Shown here: positions 1-10,007 of the stretch, in pieces
Layout of the letters: every line of letters begins with the position of its first letter
Position numbering within the stretch: position 1 is the stretch's first letter
The notes under the pieces: generated by a model
The model's database searches: none
What the model was told of the DNA's origin: nothing
What the model saw: the letters and a program-made list of their open reading frames with translations, nothing else
Made by a program: the position numbers and the translations under genes
Assembly (NCBI GenBank): GCA_903844775.1
Contig: CAIMUZ010000210.1
Span: 1-36,192, forward strand
Direction of reading: 5' to 3'
Origin: an uncultured Burkholderiales bacterium
GTDB lineage: Bacteria; Pseudomonadota; Gammaproteobacteria; Burkholderiales; Burkholderiaceae_C
DNA length: 36,192 nucleotides

Positions 1-9
1 AAGCTTATG

Positions 10-41
10 CTCTGTGTGACTAGAGTTTTCTAGAAACAGAG
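10..41. repeat. Nested inverted repeat downstream of tRNA-Glu
   Basis: Two nested dyads are visible: outer arms CTCTGT (10-15) and ACAGAG (36-41), inner arms CTAGA (20-24) and TCTAG (29-33) around a GTTT loop. The element lies just 3' of the minus-strand tRNA pair, so it could end or help process the tRNA transcript. There is no T-run after it, so it is not a classical intrinsic terminator. Confidence 0.45.
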
Positions 42-58
42 CCAAGTGCTACACAACT

Positions 59-134
59 TGGCGACCCTACGGGGATTCGAACCCCGGTACTCACCGTGAA
101 AGGGTGATTTCCTAGGCCTCTAGACGATAGGGTC
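59..134 (-). tRNA. tRNA-Glu (anticodon TTC)
   Basis: The reverse complement folds as a 76-nt tRNA: acceptor strand GACCCTA pairs with TAGGGTC, the T-arm carries GGTTCGAATCC, the anticodon loop is CTTTCAC with anticodon TTC, and the 3' CCA is encoded. It follows tRNA-Ala on the same strand after a 66-nt spacer and lies close to gltX, whose product charges this tRNA. The two tRNAs are probably cotranscribed. Confidence 0.96.
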
Positions 135-200
135 AAAACCTGGACTGAATTAAATTGCTTCGATTCATGAGTGAATTTTAACAATTCATTGTCGACCCTT

Positions 201-276
<76 letters not shown>

Positions 277-321
277 TTTGTGAACCCTTTACAGGCTTCC
301 CTCGCAGGTGTCGAGAAATGG

Positions 322-351
322 ATTATAGACAGGTTTTTAAGCGTTTTTCAA
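322..351 (-). promoter_or_regulatory. Sigma70-type promoter for the tRNA-Ala/tRNA-Glu pair
   Basis: On the minus strand a -35 box TTGAAA (351-346) and a perfect -10 box TATAAT (327-322) are separated by 18 nt. The predicted start near 315 leaves a leader of about 38 nt before tRNA-Ala. The -35 box overlaps the last codons of gltX, so the tRNAs can be transcribed independently of the purF-metZ-gltX unit. Confidence 0.7.
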
Positions 352-1734
352 GCGTTGTAAAACTTTTTGCTTCTCACACAAGGCCAGTACAGCGTCTAAA
401 GATGGGGTCTGCGCAGTGCCCATGACCAAAACCCTCACGGGCATGGCCAACTGGGGCATTTTCAAACCTTGGGCAATCAATACCTCTTTTAGAACTGCAG
501 AAATCGACGCCTTGTCCCACGCACAATCACTGAGTTTTTCAACCAGCAGCGCCAAAGCGGGCTTGATGTCGTCGGTCACATGTTGGGCCATTTCATCCAC
601 TTTAGGATGCACATCACCGTAAAAAACAGCCACCCAATCGGCCAACACACACAGCGTGTCGCAGCGGTCTTTGAAGAGGCCACAAATAGCGGGCAAGCGA
701 TCGTCAGACTGAACACCGCGCTGCTTCAAAATGTCGCTGACCCAATTCGCCAGTTTGGCATCGTCAGTGGCCTTGAGATGCTGCGCATTGACCCAGCGCA
801 ATTTTGCATCGTCAAACTGCGCCGCACTGCGGCCCAGATGATCGAGGTTGAACCAGTCTAAAAATTGTTGGCGACTGAAAATTTCGTCGTCACCATGACT
901 CCAGCCTAAGCGTGCCAAATAGTTCACCATGGCATCGGGCAAGTAACCTTCATCGCGATATTGCGTGACAGGCTTGGCGCCATTGCGCTTGCTCATCTTC
1001 TCGCCCTGCTCATTGAGCACAGTGGGCAAATGCGCATACACCGGCACGTCTTGACCCAAGGCTTTGAAAATATTAATTTGGCGAGGCGTGTTGTTGACAT
1101 GGTCATCACCCCGAATGACGTGCGTGATGGCCATGTCAATGTCGTCAACCACCACGCAGAAGTTGTAGGTGGGCGTGCCATCAGGCCGTGCAATCACCAG
1201 GTCATCAAGTTCTTGGTTGCTAATTTCAATGCGACCCTTGACCTTGTCATCCCAAGCCACCACGCCCTCCAATGGATTCTTGAAACGCAAAACAGGTTTC
1301 ACGCCCTCGGGAACTGGCGGCAAAGTTTTGCCTGGCTCTGGGCGCCATGTGCCATCGTAGCGCGGCTTTTCTTTGGCAGCCATTTGCTTTTCACGCAAAG
1401 CGTCCAATGCTTCAATGCTCATGAAGCAGGGGTAGACCTGTCCCATCGCTTGCAACTCCGACAGCACTTTCTTGTAGCGGTCCATGCGCTGCATTTGGTA
1501 GAAAGGGCCTTCGTCGGGGTCCATACCCAACCAAGTCATGCCCTCCAAAATAACATCGACAGAAGCTTGGTTAGAGCGCTCTAAATCGGTGTCTTCTATG
1601 CGCAAAATAAAAGTACCCCCTTGCGCTTTGGCAAATGCCCAAGGATACAGAGCAGAACGAATGTTGCCTAAGTGAATAAACCCGGTGGGTGAAGGTGCGA
1701 AACGTGTGCGAACGGGTTTGTTGCTAGAGGTCAT
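337..1734 (-). CDS. gltX: Glutamyl-tRNA synthetase
   Basis: Charges tRNA-Glu with glutamate in the cytoplasm (class I aminoacyl-tRNA synthetase). The class I HIGH motif appears as HLGN at residues 21-24 after the conserved FAPSPTG, and the second signature KMSKR is at residues 246-250. The C-terminal third (from about residue 330) is the helical anticodon-binding region. The 465-aa length is normal for a bacterial GltX. It is the last gene of the minus-strand folC-to-gltX run, 18 nt after metZ, and is followed by tRNA-Glu. The conserved N-terminus begins within ten residues of the chosen ATG. A non-discriminating enzyme that also charges tRNA-Gln is possible in principle, but the sequence alone does not settle this. 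Confidence 0.97.
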   Translation of the reverse strand: MTSSNKPVRTRFAPSPTGFIHLGNIRSALYPWAFAKAQGGTFILRIEDTDLERSNQASVDVILEGMTWLGMDPDEGPFYQMQRMDRYKKVLSELQAMGQVYPCFMSIEALDALREKQMAAKEKPRYDGTWRPEPGKTLPPVPEGVKPVLRFKNPLEGVVAWDDKVKGRIEISNQELDDLVIARPDGTPTYNFCVVVDDIDMAITHVIRGDDHVNNTPRQINIFKALGQDVPVYAHLPTVLNEQGEKMSKRNGAKPVTQYRDEGYLPDAMVNYLARLGWSHGDDEIFSRQQFLDWFNLDHLGRSAAQFDDAKLRWVNAQHLKATDDAKLANWVSDILKQRGVQSDDRLPAICGLFKDRCDTLCVLADWVAVFYGDVHPKVDEMAQHVTDDIKPALALLVEKLSDCAWDKASISAVLKEVLIAQGLKMPQLAMPVRVLVMGTAQTPSLDAVLALCEKQKVLQRLKNA

Positions 1735-1752
1735 TTTTCTTTTGATTTCAAT

Positions 1753-2964
1753 TTACAGCGCTTGAAAACCACGCTCAAAATCAGCTTTCAGATCGTCCAA
1801 ATACTCTAGGCCCACCGCCACACGAATCAGGCTTTGCTGAATGCCTGCGGCTTGGCGTTGCGCCTCCGTCAATCGGCCATGAGAGGTACTGGCCGGATGC
1901 GCCACCAAAGTTTTCACATCGCCCAAGTTGGTACACAGGGAAACGGTACGTGTCGCATTCATCACTTTGAATGCATTCTCACGACCTTGCTCGGGTGAGT
2001 TGGCTTTCACTTCAAACGACAGCACAGCGCCGCCCAACCCAGATTGCTGAGCCATGGCCAATGCGTGTTGTGGATGACTTTTCAAACCTGGATAAAAAAC
2101 GCGCGCCACTTGAGGCTGCGCTTCCAACCATGTGGCCAGCGTCAATGCTTGCTCAGACTGCGCCTTCATGCGAATGCTCAGAGTTTCTAAGCCCTTCAAA
2201 ATAACCCACGCGTTAAAGGGCGACAAGGTCATGCCAGCACTGCGCATGACGGGGCCGAATACGTCTTCGATAAGGGCTTTTGTGCCACACAAGGCGCCCG
2301 CCATGACGCGGCCCTGACCATCCAAATATTTAGTGCCCGAGTGCACCACCAAGTCGGCGCCAAATTCAATGGGACGCTGCAAGATAGGCGTTGCAAAACA
2401 GTTGTCAACCACCAACAGTGCGTTGTGTGCATGGGCTACTTCTGCCAGGGCTCTCATGTCACACACTTCAGTGAGCGGGTTGGTCGGCGTCTCAGCAAAC
2501 AGCAAGCGCGTGTTGGGCTGAACGGCCGCCTGCCATTCGGCCACATCGGTTTGCGATACAAAAGTGGTTTGCACTCCAAACTTGGCAAACTCTCCACCAA
2601 TCAATTTGATGGTAGAGCCAAACAATGAATGCGAGCAAATCACATGGTCGCCACTTTTAAGAAGTCCCAAGCACATGAGCAAAATAGCCGACATGCCCGT
2701 CGATGTGGCAATGCAAGCTTCAGCACCTTCAAGTGCAGCCAACCGCAACTCCATGCTGGCCACAGTGGGGTTGCCCAATCGCGCATAGGTATAGCCTTCC
2801 TCATCACCGGCGAATCGGCGTGCCGCAGTTTCGGCATCGGGCTGCACATAGCCACTGGTCAGAAACATCGCTTCTGAGTTTTCGCCATATTGACTGCGAT
2901 CAAGGGCGGCTCGAACCGCCAAGGTGTCGATGTGCAAATTTTCTGGCAAAGGATGTTGGCTCAT
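1753..2964 (-). CDS. metZ: O-succinylhomoserine sulfhydrylase (PLP-dependent)
   Basis: Makes homocysteine directly from O-succinylhomoserine and sulfide in methionine biosynthesis. It is a Cys/Met-metabolism PLP enzyme of the cystathionine gamma-synthase fold, 403 aa, the usual length. The Schiff-base lysine is K212 in VHSGTKYLDGQG. The N-terminal YTYARLGNPT and the central VDNCFATP (PLP-ring contact) are also family signatures. It lies between purF (32 nt upstream) and gltX, the common betaproteobacterial purF-metZ arrangement, which favours MetZ over MetB or MetC. I see no SAM riboswitch or other leader element in the 32-nt gap, so it is probably transcribed from upstream of purF. Confidence 0.93.
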   Translation of the reverse strand: MSQHPLPENLHIDTLAVRAALDRSQYGENSEAMFLTSGYVQPDAETAARRFAGDEEGYTYARLGNPTVASMELRLAALEGAEACIATSTGMSAILLMCLGLLKSGDHVICSHSLFGSTIKLIGGEFAKFGVQTTFVSQTDVAEWQAAVQPNTRLLFAETPTNPLTEVCDMRALAEVAHAHNALLVVDNCFATPILQRPIEFGADLVVHSGTKYLDGQGRVMAGALCGTKALIEDVFGPVMRSAGMTLSPFNAWVILKGLETLSIRMKAQSEQALTLATWLEAQPQVARVFYPGLKSHPQHALAMAQQSGLGGAVLSFEVKANSPEQGRENAFKVMNATRTVSLCTNLGDVKTLVAHPASTSHGRLTEAQRQAAGIQQSLIRVAVGLEYLDDLKADFERGFQAL

Positions 2965-2996
2965 AACAGTCTCAAATAAACGGGCTTTAACGGGTA

Positions 2997-4517
2997 TCAG
3001 CTTGCATTGGGCAAAGCCAATCGCGAACGGTCCGACTCCATCTCAGACTCGTCTTGCTGCGAAGGACGGTTTTCGTTCAAGCGCTCAATGTCAGCATCTG
3101 ACACATCGCCAGTGACGTAGATGCCATCAAAACAAGAAGCATCAAAACCATTCACCTTGGGGTAGCCAGGCAAAACTGCACTGGCCACAGCTTGTTTCAT
3201 GGCATCAATGTCTTGATAAATCAAGGCGTCACAGTCAATGATTTGACGAATCTCGTCGATCGTACGGTTGTGTGCCACCAGCTCATCTTTGGTGGGCATG
3301 TCAATGCCGTAGACGTTGGGGTAGCGAACCGGCGGCGCGGCGCTGGCCATGTAGACCTTGCGCGCACCCGCTTCACGCGCCATCTGCACAATTTCGCGGC
3401 TGGTGGTACCACGCACAATGGAGTCGTCGACCAAAAGAACATTTCGGCCTTTGAACTCACTGGCAATCACGTTCAATTTTTGGCGCACTGAATTTTTTCG
3501 GACAGCCTGTCCCGGCATGATGAAGGTGCGGCCCACATAACGATTCTTGACGAACCCTTCCCGGTAAGGCAAGCCCAACAATTGCGCCAACTGGGCTGCA
3601 CTGGGACGGCTTGATTCCGGAATGGGAATGACCACATCAATGTCGCTTGGCGGCACTGTAGAGATCACACGCTTGGCCAATGTCTCACCCAAATTTAAAC
3701 GCGCTTGGTACACAGAAATGCCATCCAAGCTGGAATCGGGTCGGGCCAAATAAACGTATTCAAAAATACAAGGGTTCAAGTTAGGCGAAACTGCACATTG
3801 TTGGCTGTGCAGTTGGGTTTGCAGGTCAATGAACACTGCTTCGCCTGGCGCAATGTTGCGTTCAAACTGATGGAGCGTACCCTCGAGTGCCACAGACTCA
3901 CTGGCCAACATGTAGGTGCCGTCTTTGCCTTGGCCAATGCACAAGGGGCGAATACCAAAGGGGTCTCTGAAGGCCAACAAACCGTGACCTGCTATGAGGG
4001 CAATGACGGCATAAGAACCTTTGACACGCTTGTGCACACCCGCAACCGCCTTGAACACATCGGCAGGTGTTAAGGGCAAGCCACGTGTTGTTTTTTCAAG
4101 TTCATGCGCGAGTACGTTGAGCAATACTTCCGAATCGCTGTCCGTGTTGATGTGACGGTGATCGGTAGAAAAAAGTTCAGCCTTTAAGGCTTTGGCATTG
4201 GTGAGGTTTCCGTTGTGAACAAGCACCAAACCAAAAGGGGCATTCACGTAAAAAGGTTGCGCCTCCTCTTCGCTGAAAGCGTTACCTGCAGTGGGGTACC
4301 GAACTTGGCCTAAACCACAATTGCCAGGCAATGCGCGCATGTTGCGAGTTCTGAACACATCTTTCACCATGCCCTTGGCTTTGTGCATGTGAAATTTTCT
4401 GTCCATTTGCGTCACGATGCCGGCAGCATCCTGACCGCGGTGCTGCAACAACAGCAAAGCGTCATAGATCAGTTGATTCACAGGTGCGTTGCTTGCAACG
4501 CCAACAATTCCACACAT
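2997..4517 (-). CDS. purF: Amidophosphoribosyltransferase
   Basis: Catalyses the first committed step of de novo purine synthesis, turning PRPP and glutamine into 5-phosphoribosylamine. The N-terminal Ntn glutaminase domain starts MCGIVGVA, so Cys2 becomes the catalytic N-terminal nucleophile after Met removal; there is no propeptide. The C-terminal phosphoribosyltransferase domain has the PRPP loop VLLVDDSIVRGTTS near residues 358-372. At 506 aa it matches the E. coli-type enzyme. It follows cvpA after only 3 nt, as in the conserved folC-dedD-cvpA-purF cluster. Purine control by PurR is possible, but I could not identify an operator. Confidence 0.97.
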   Translation of the reverse strand: MCGIVGVASNAPVNQLIYDALLLLQHRGQDAAGIVTQMDRKFHMHKAKGMVKDVFRTRNMRALPGNCGLGQVRYPTAGNAFSEEEAQPFYVNAPFGLVLVHNGNLTNAKALKAELFSTDHRHINTDSDSEVLLNVLAHELEKTTRGLPLTPADVFKAVAGVHKRVKGSYAVIALIAGHGLLAFRDPFGIRPLCIGQGKDGTYMLASESVALEGTLHQFERNIAPGEAVFIDLQTQLHSQQCAVSPNLNPCIFEYVYLARPDSSLDGISVYQARLNLGETLAKRVISTVPPSDIDVVIPIPESSRPSAAQLAQLLGLPYREGFVKNRYVGRTFIMPGQAVRKNSVRQKLNVIASEFKGRNVLLVDDSIVRGTTSREIVQMAREAGARKVYMASAAPPVRYPNVYGIDMPTKDELVAHNRTIDEIRQIIDCDALIYQDIDAMKQAVASAVLPGYPKVNGFDASCFDGIYVTGDVSDADIERLNENRPSQQDESEMESDRSRLALPNAS

Positions 4518-4520
4518 AGG

Positions 4521-5018
4521 TCAATCCATTCCGTCGGGCAGGTAAGCCCCAAATTTTTCTGGCAGCATTGGCTTAAGGCCTTTCAAAAGCGTCATGAGCA
4601 TGGGCCCACCTTTTGACGCCAACCACCACTCGCTTTCTTGCAGGGCGGTCATGTGGACCACGACGCTCAAGGCCAGCAAAAAAATCAGCCCTCTGAACAC
4701 GCCAAAGAATGCGCCCAAGATTCGGTCGACAGGTCTCAAGCCAACCGCTGAGATAATTTTTTTCATCAGCGCAGAGATGAGTCCTGCAGCAAATACGCTG
4801 GCGATGAAGACCAAGACAAATGCAGCTGCATGTCTCAGTGTTTGATCTGACTTTTGCATGGGCAACATCTCGGCCACTTCGGGTGCGAACCATTGGGCCA
4901 ACACAAATGACGCAATCCAACCCAAGACCGAGAGCACTTCATAAACCAACCCGCGCCAAGCACCCAACAACATGGATGCCGCTAGCAAAGCCAAGAGGAT
5001 CCAGTCGGTGGATGACAT
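4521..5018 (-). CDS. cvpA: CvpA family inner-membrane protein
   Basis: A 165-aa membrane protein of the CvpA (colicin V production) family. Four hydrophobic segments are visible: residues about 5-20, 26-42, 63-85 and 103-123. Between the last pairs lies the family-typical loop ending in GLRPVDRILGAFFGVFRG. The molecular function is not settled; E. coli CvpA is linked to envelope homeostasis and colicin V export. It sits between a SPOR protein gene (12 nt upstream) and purF (3 nt downstream), its classical position. Confidence 0.93.
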   Translation of the reverse strand: MSSTDWILLALLAASMLLGAWRGLVYEVLSVLGWIASFVLAQWFAPEVAEMLPMQKSDQTLRHAAAFVLVFIASVFAAGLISALMKKIISAVGLRPVDRILGAFFGVFRGLIFLLALSVVVHMTALQESEWWLASKGGPMLMTLLKGLKPMLPEKFGAYLPDGMD

Positions 5019-5030
5019 GCAGGTCCGCCT

Positions 5031-5897
5031 TTAGAGCTTCAAGACAGTGGCTTGCAAATTTAATTTGCGAATTTTTTCAGCTGCTTTGTCAGCTTCTTCT
5101 CTGGTTGCAAAAGGGCCCACCCGAACGCGCGTGCGTTTTCCGTCTTTGGTGTCCACTTCTTGTGTGTAAGTTTTGAGACCCGCACTTTCCAATTTGGCAC
5201 GCGCTTCCTTGGCTTTGGCAATGTCAGCGAATGCGCCCACTTGAACCACAGAGCGCACCGCTTGATCGGCTGACTTGCCAGTCTCTTTGCCATCGAGCAA
5301 AGCTTTTGCCTTTGCGCTGTCTTTTGCGCTGTCTTTTGCGCTGTCCTTTGCATCTGGCTTGGCATCGGCTTTCTGTTCAGCCTTTGTTTCAGCCTTGACT
5401 TCAGGCTTTGCGGTTTTGGTAACCATTTCTTCATTTGGGTCTAAAGCTGACGCATTGGACACAGAATTTTTGGCATTGGGCGTGTTGGCAGCAACCACGG
5501 TTGAGGCAGCCACTCCAGCGCCTGAAGTGACCGCAGCACCTGTTGATGACTGCGGGGGTGAAGCTGCGTCCATGACGACTTCTTGAGAAATCGCTTCGGG
5601 TTTTGGATTGGCACTTTGAGCGGTCGGCGACACCAAAGGCGCCACCTGATTGCGATCAGGAATCACGATAGGGGTATCGATGGCCACCGGTCTGGGCTGA
5701 CTGTCGAACAACAGTGGCAAGCCCACCACAGCACCCAAAACCAAAATGACGGAGCCCATCAATCGATGACGGGCACGCTTGCGAATGACCTCCACGCTTT
5801 CAGCAGGCGTGTTGGACAGCGCATCTGCGCTGGGGCTATTTGAACCGAGTCGCCCAGGAAGTCGAAGCTTGAATAAAGCCATGCGTAGGAGTCTCAA
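5031..5897 (-). CDS. SPOR-domain cell-division-type protein (DedD-like)
   Basis: A 288-aa bitopic inner-membrane protein. A cytoplasmic N-terminus with basic residues (about 1-47) precedes one transmembrane helix (about 48-65, MGSVILVLGAVVGLPLLF), then a long low-complexity Ala/Lys/Asp linker (about 100-205), then a C-terminal SPOR domain (about 215-288, starting SVVQVGAFADIAKAKEA and ending ATVLKL). SPOR domains bind denuded peptidoglycan at the division septum, so a role like E. coli DedD is inferred from architecture and from the folC-SPOR-cvpA-purF order. The ATG overlaps the folC stop by 4 nt (ATGA), suggesting translational coupling. The linker contains an in-frame 12-bp tandem repeat. 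Confidence 0.9.
   Translation of the reverse strand: MRLLRMALFKLRLPGRLGSNSPSADALSNTPAESVEVIRKRARHRLMGSVILVLGAVVGLPLLFDSQPRPVAIDTPIVIPDRNQVAPLVSPTAQSANPKPEAISQEVVMDAASPPQSSTGAAVTSGAGVAASTVVAANTPNAKNSVSNASALDPNEEMVTKTAKPEVKAETKAEQKADAKPDAKDSAKDSAKDSAKAKALLDGKETGKSADQAVRSVVQVGAFADIAKAKEARAKLESAGLKTYTQEVDTKDGKRTRVRVGPFATREEADKAAEKIRKLNLQATVLKL
5311..5346. repeat. 12-bp x3 tandem repeat coding KDSA units
   Basis: Three head-to-tail 12-bp units of the form TTTGCGCTGTCT (the third ends in C) lie within the linker of the SPOR protein gene. On the coding strand they encode repeated Lys-Asp-Ser-Ala. The unit length is a multiple of three, so slippage would change linker length without breaking the frame. 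Confidence 0.85.
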
Positions 5898-7183
5898 TTA
5901 CTCAGGTGTTTGGCGTACAGCTTGGGAATGCCATTCTGCAAAACGCCGCCCACGGTATAGAACGAACCGAAGACCAAGATTCTATCAGTGGGTGCCGCCG
6001 CATCAATGGCCGCATCGAGGGCTTTTTGAGGCGACTCATGCTGACTGGCCTTGACGTCCTTTCGGGTGTTAATTTTCGCCAATAACTCAGCCAATTGAGC
6101 CCCCGAACTGGCCCTTGGAAGAGGTAAATCCGTGAAATACCAACTGTCCACCAAGGGCAACATCTTTTGGAACATAGCGAGAAGGTCTTTATCGGCCATG
6201 GCGCCAAAAACCGCGTGGGTGTTGGGATAAAAGCCCATGGCATCCAAATTGGCCGCTAGAGCGGAAACGGAGTGCGGGTTGTGCGCCACATCCAGCACCA
6301 AAACAGGCTCACCCGGCACAATTTGAAAACGCCCAGTCAATGCCACCATGGCGAGACCATTTCGAATGGCTTGTGCCGTGACTGGCAACTGGGGGCGCAT
6401 GATTTCTATGGCAGCCAACACGCCAGATGCGTTGAGCAACTGGTTGGCGCCTCGCAGCGCAGGGTAAGCCAAGCCGCTGTAGCGGCGACCCCGCCCGGCC
6501 CAAGACCACTGGAGCGGGTCGCCAGAAAAATTAAAGTCCTGGCCCATGACCCAGATATCGGCGCCCAGCTGTTTGGCATGCGCCAAGATGCTGGCAGGGG
6601 GAACGGGGTCGCTCAAAACCACCGATTTGCCTGCTCGCATGATGCCGGCCTTCTCAAAACCAATGGTCTCTCGATCGTTGCCCAGCAAGGCGGTGTGATC
6701 CAAATCAATGCTGGTAATGATGGCGCAGTCGGTGTCCACAATGTTGACCGCATCCAACCTGCCGCCCAAGCCCACCTCCAAAATGACCACCTCCAATTCG
6801 GCCGAAGCCAACATGTGCAGGATGGCCAAGGTGCTGAATTCAAAATATGTGAGACTAATTTCACCCCGGGCTTGGTCGACAAAAGCAAATGCATTTGAAA
6901 ATTGCGCCGCTTTGGCAGACTCGCCATGAAGGCGGCATCGCTCTTCAAAATCCACCAAGTGGGGCGACGTGTAAACACCGGTCTTGTAGCCAGCCTGCAA
7001 ATAAATAGCTTCCAACATGGCGCAAGTCGACCCCTTGCCATTGGTTCCCGCCACAGTGATGACGGGAACTTTGAAAGCCAAGGCCATGCGATCGGCTACT
7101 TGGCGCACTCGGCCCAAACCCATTTCGATGGCCTGGGGATGCAGTTGCTCGCAATAGTCGAGCCATTCACTCAATGTTTTCAT
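5894..7183 (-). CDS. folC: Bifunctional folylpolyglutamate/dihydrofolate synthase
   Basis: Adds glutamate to dihydropteroate and to reduced folates (Mur-ligase superfamily, ATP-dependent). The P-loop GTNGKGS is at residues 46-52, and the Mur-type central motif DLDHTALLG and the C-terminal VLDVAHNPHS are present. The reading frame stays open upstream to 7315, but I chose the ATG at 7183 (MKTLSEWL...). It gives the family-normal length of 429 aa, starts at the conserved N-terminus, and avoids overlapping the divergent gene at 7242. It heads the minus-strand run and overlaps the SPOR gene by 4 nt. In many proteobacteria accD lies directly upstream; here it is absent and a divergent ArsC-family gene takes that place. 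Confidence 0.95.
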   Translation of the reverse strand: MKTLSEWLDYCEQLHPQAIEMGLGRVRQVADRMALAFKVPVITVAGTNGKGSTCAMLEAIYLQAGYKTGVYTSPHLVDFEERCRLHGESAKAAQFSNAFAFVDQARGEISLTYFEFSTLAILHMLASAELEVVILEVGLGGRLDAVNIVDTDCAIITSIDLDHTALLGNDRETIGFEKAGIMRAGKSVVLSDPVPPASILAHAKQLGADIWVMGQDFNFSGDPLQWSWAGRGRRYSGLAYPALRGANQLLNASGVLAAIEIMRPQLPVTAQAIRNGLAMVALTGRFQIVPGEPVLVLDVAHNPHSVSALAANLDAMGFYPNTHAVFGAMADKDLLAMFQKMLPLVDSWYFTDLPLPRASSGAQLAELLAKINTRKDVKASQHESPQKALDAAIDAAAPTDRILVFGSFYTVGGVLQNGIPKLYAKHLSN

Positions 7184-7241
7184 ATGGGTAAGATTGTCGC
7201 TGAGTCCGCCTCCCATTTCTGTCAATGAATTGTTCAACCCC

Positions 7242-7607
7242 ATGAAATACACCGCGATTACCTTGTATGGCATTCCCAACTGTGACACTGTGAAAAAGGC
7301 CCGAACTTGGCTCACGGACCATGGCTTGGACTATGTTTTTCACGACTTTAAAAAAGAAGGCCTGCCCGAAAAAGCCTTGAACCTTTGGCTCAAAGAGGCC
7401 GGTTGGGAAACAGTTGTCAACCGCAAAGGAACCAGCTGGCGCAAACTGACGCCCGCTGAGCAAGCGAGCGTCACCAGTAACGCCTCTGCCAAGCCATTTT
7501 TAATGGCCAACCCCAGCTTGGTGAAGCGACCTGTCATTGAGTGGCAATCTGGCGCCCACCATCAAATTACAATCGGCTATCAACCAGAACAGTGGCTAGC
7601 GCGTTGA
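7242..7607 (+). CDS. yffB: ArsC-family (YffB/Spx-like) thioredoxin-fold protein
   Basis: A 121-aa thioredoxin-fold protein of the ArsC/Spx superfamily. The N-terminus ITLYGIPNCDTVKKARTWL has the single active-site Cys14, followed by YVFHDFKKEGL; the later GTSWRKL and LVKRPVIEW are typical of the YffB subgroup rather than true arsenate reductases. Reduction of arsenate is therefore unlikely; glutathione-linked redox activity is a guess from family knowledge. I chose the ATG at 7242 over an upstream in-frame TTG at 7194 because homology begins there. It is divergent from folC with 58 nt between starts. Confidence 0.9.
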   Translation: MKYTAITLYGIPNCDTVKKARTWLTDHGLDYVFHDFKKEGLPEKALNLWLKEAGWETVVNRKGTSWRKLTPAEQASVTSNASAKPFLMANPSLVKRPVIEWQSGAHHQITIGYQPEQWLAR

Positions 7608-7624
7608 GTTCTTAGAAGGATCAA

Positions 7625-7642
7625 AAAGATTGAAGAATCTTT
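7625..7642. terminator. Weak hairpin after yffB-like gene
   Basis: Arms AAAGATT (7625-7631) and AATCTTT (7636-7642) enclose a GAAG tetraloop and are followed, after ACC, by TTTT. The stem is A/T-rich, so any termination would be weak. It lies 18 nt past the stop of the ArsC-family gene. Confidence 0.35.
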
Positions 7643-7721
7643 ACCTTTTGTCAACGCTTTTGTGAGCCTGAAAAACTAAAATCAAACTGTCCAACCGATC
7701 TATCTTCAGAATTAATACACC

Positions 7722-8258
7722 ATGACCACTTCCATCTTTTCTAATGCGAATGCCCCCAAAGCTCTGGCTTTCAGTTTGTTGGCCAGCCTCGGTTTGAGCT
7801 TTTCCGCTCAGGCTCAAGAGGTGGGTAACGTTATCAGCCGCATACCGGTTTACCAACAAGTCAGCGTGCCTAGGCAGGTTTGCACTCAAACGCAAGTCAG
7901 CGTTCCGGGTCAAACCACAGGTGCAGGCGCCCTCATGGGTGCTGTCGCAGGTGGCGCCATTGGCAACTCCATGGGCAAAGGTGATGGTCGCGCTTTGGCC
8001 ACCATGATTGGCGTCATTGGCGGCGCTCTGGCCGGCGACAAGGTGGAAGGCCCGCAAGCCGCCCAAACTCAAACGCAACAAACTTGCACCACCCAACAAG
8101 TCTACGAAAACCGGCTCATGGGCTACAACGTGGTGTATGAGTTTGCTGGCAAGCAATACACCGTGCAATTGCCCAAAGACCCAGGCCCGACCATCAAGCT
8201 GCAAATTACCCCCATCAGCGCTGCCCCTGTGACAACGGCTGCGGCTGCTATGGCCTAA
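7722..8258 (+). CDS. Glycine-zipper 2TM-domain envelope protein
   Basis: A 178-aa exported protein. Residues 1-32 look like a Sec signal peptide ending in SFSAQAQ. Residues about 67-106 form a glycine zipper (GALMGAVAGGAIGNSMG and MIGVIGGALAGD) like the outer-membrane 17-kDa antigen/SlyB group. Cys54 and Cys122 flank it and could form a disulfide. The C-terminal part (VYENRLMGYNVVYEFAGKQY) is the conserved tail seen in many betaproteobacterial paralogues. I see no lipobox Cys at the cleavage site, so it is probably not a lipoprotein. An envelope-integrity role is inferred; the exact function is unknown. Confidence 0.85.
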   Translation: MTTSIFSNANAPKALAFSLLASLGLSFSAQAQEVGNVISRIPVYQQVSVPRQVCTQTQVSVPGQTTGAGALMGAVAGGAIGNSMGKGDGRALATMIGVIGGALAGDKVEGPQAAQTQTQQTCTTQQVYENRLMGYNVVYEFAGKQYTVQLPKDPGPTIKLQITPISAAPVTTAAAAMA

Positions 8259-8281
8259 AATCACGGGTTTTGTGCCACCTC

Positions 8282-8307
8282 TCATGGCCGCGCCTGCGCG
8301 GCCATGA
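8282..8307. repeat. Strong GC-rich hairpin between the glycine-zipper gene and ppnP
   Basis: Perfect 11-bp arms TCATGGCCGCG (8282-8292) and CGCGGCCATGA (8297-8307) enclose a CCTG loop. It starts 24 nt after one gene and ends 21 nt before the next start. There is no T-run, so it may be an mRNA stability or processing element rather than an intrinsic terminator. Confidence 0.7.
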
Positions 8308-8328
8308 CACCCTACCCTTGATTTCAAC

Positions 8329-10004
<1,676 letters not shown>

Positions 10005-10007
10005 GCC

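Noticed and set aside
961-1584. 207-codon plus-strand open frame inside gltX
   Set aside because: Antisense to a certain gltX, rich in His/Ala/Val as expected from shadow frames, with no motif.
2965-2996. Possible SAM riboswitch before metZ
   Set aside because: The gap is only 32 nt, too short for any known SAM riboswitch, and shows no stem.
7220-7225. Perfect -35 box TTGACA on the minus strand before folC
   Set aside because: No acceptable -10 box lies 16-18 nt downstream, so I do not call a promoter.
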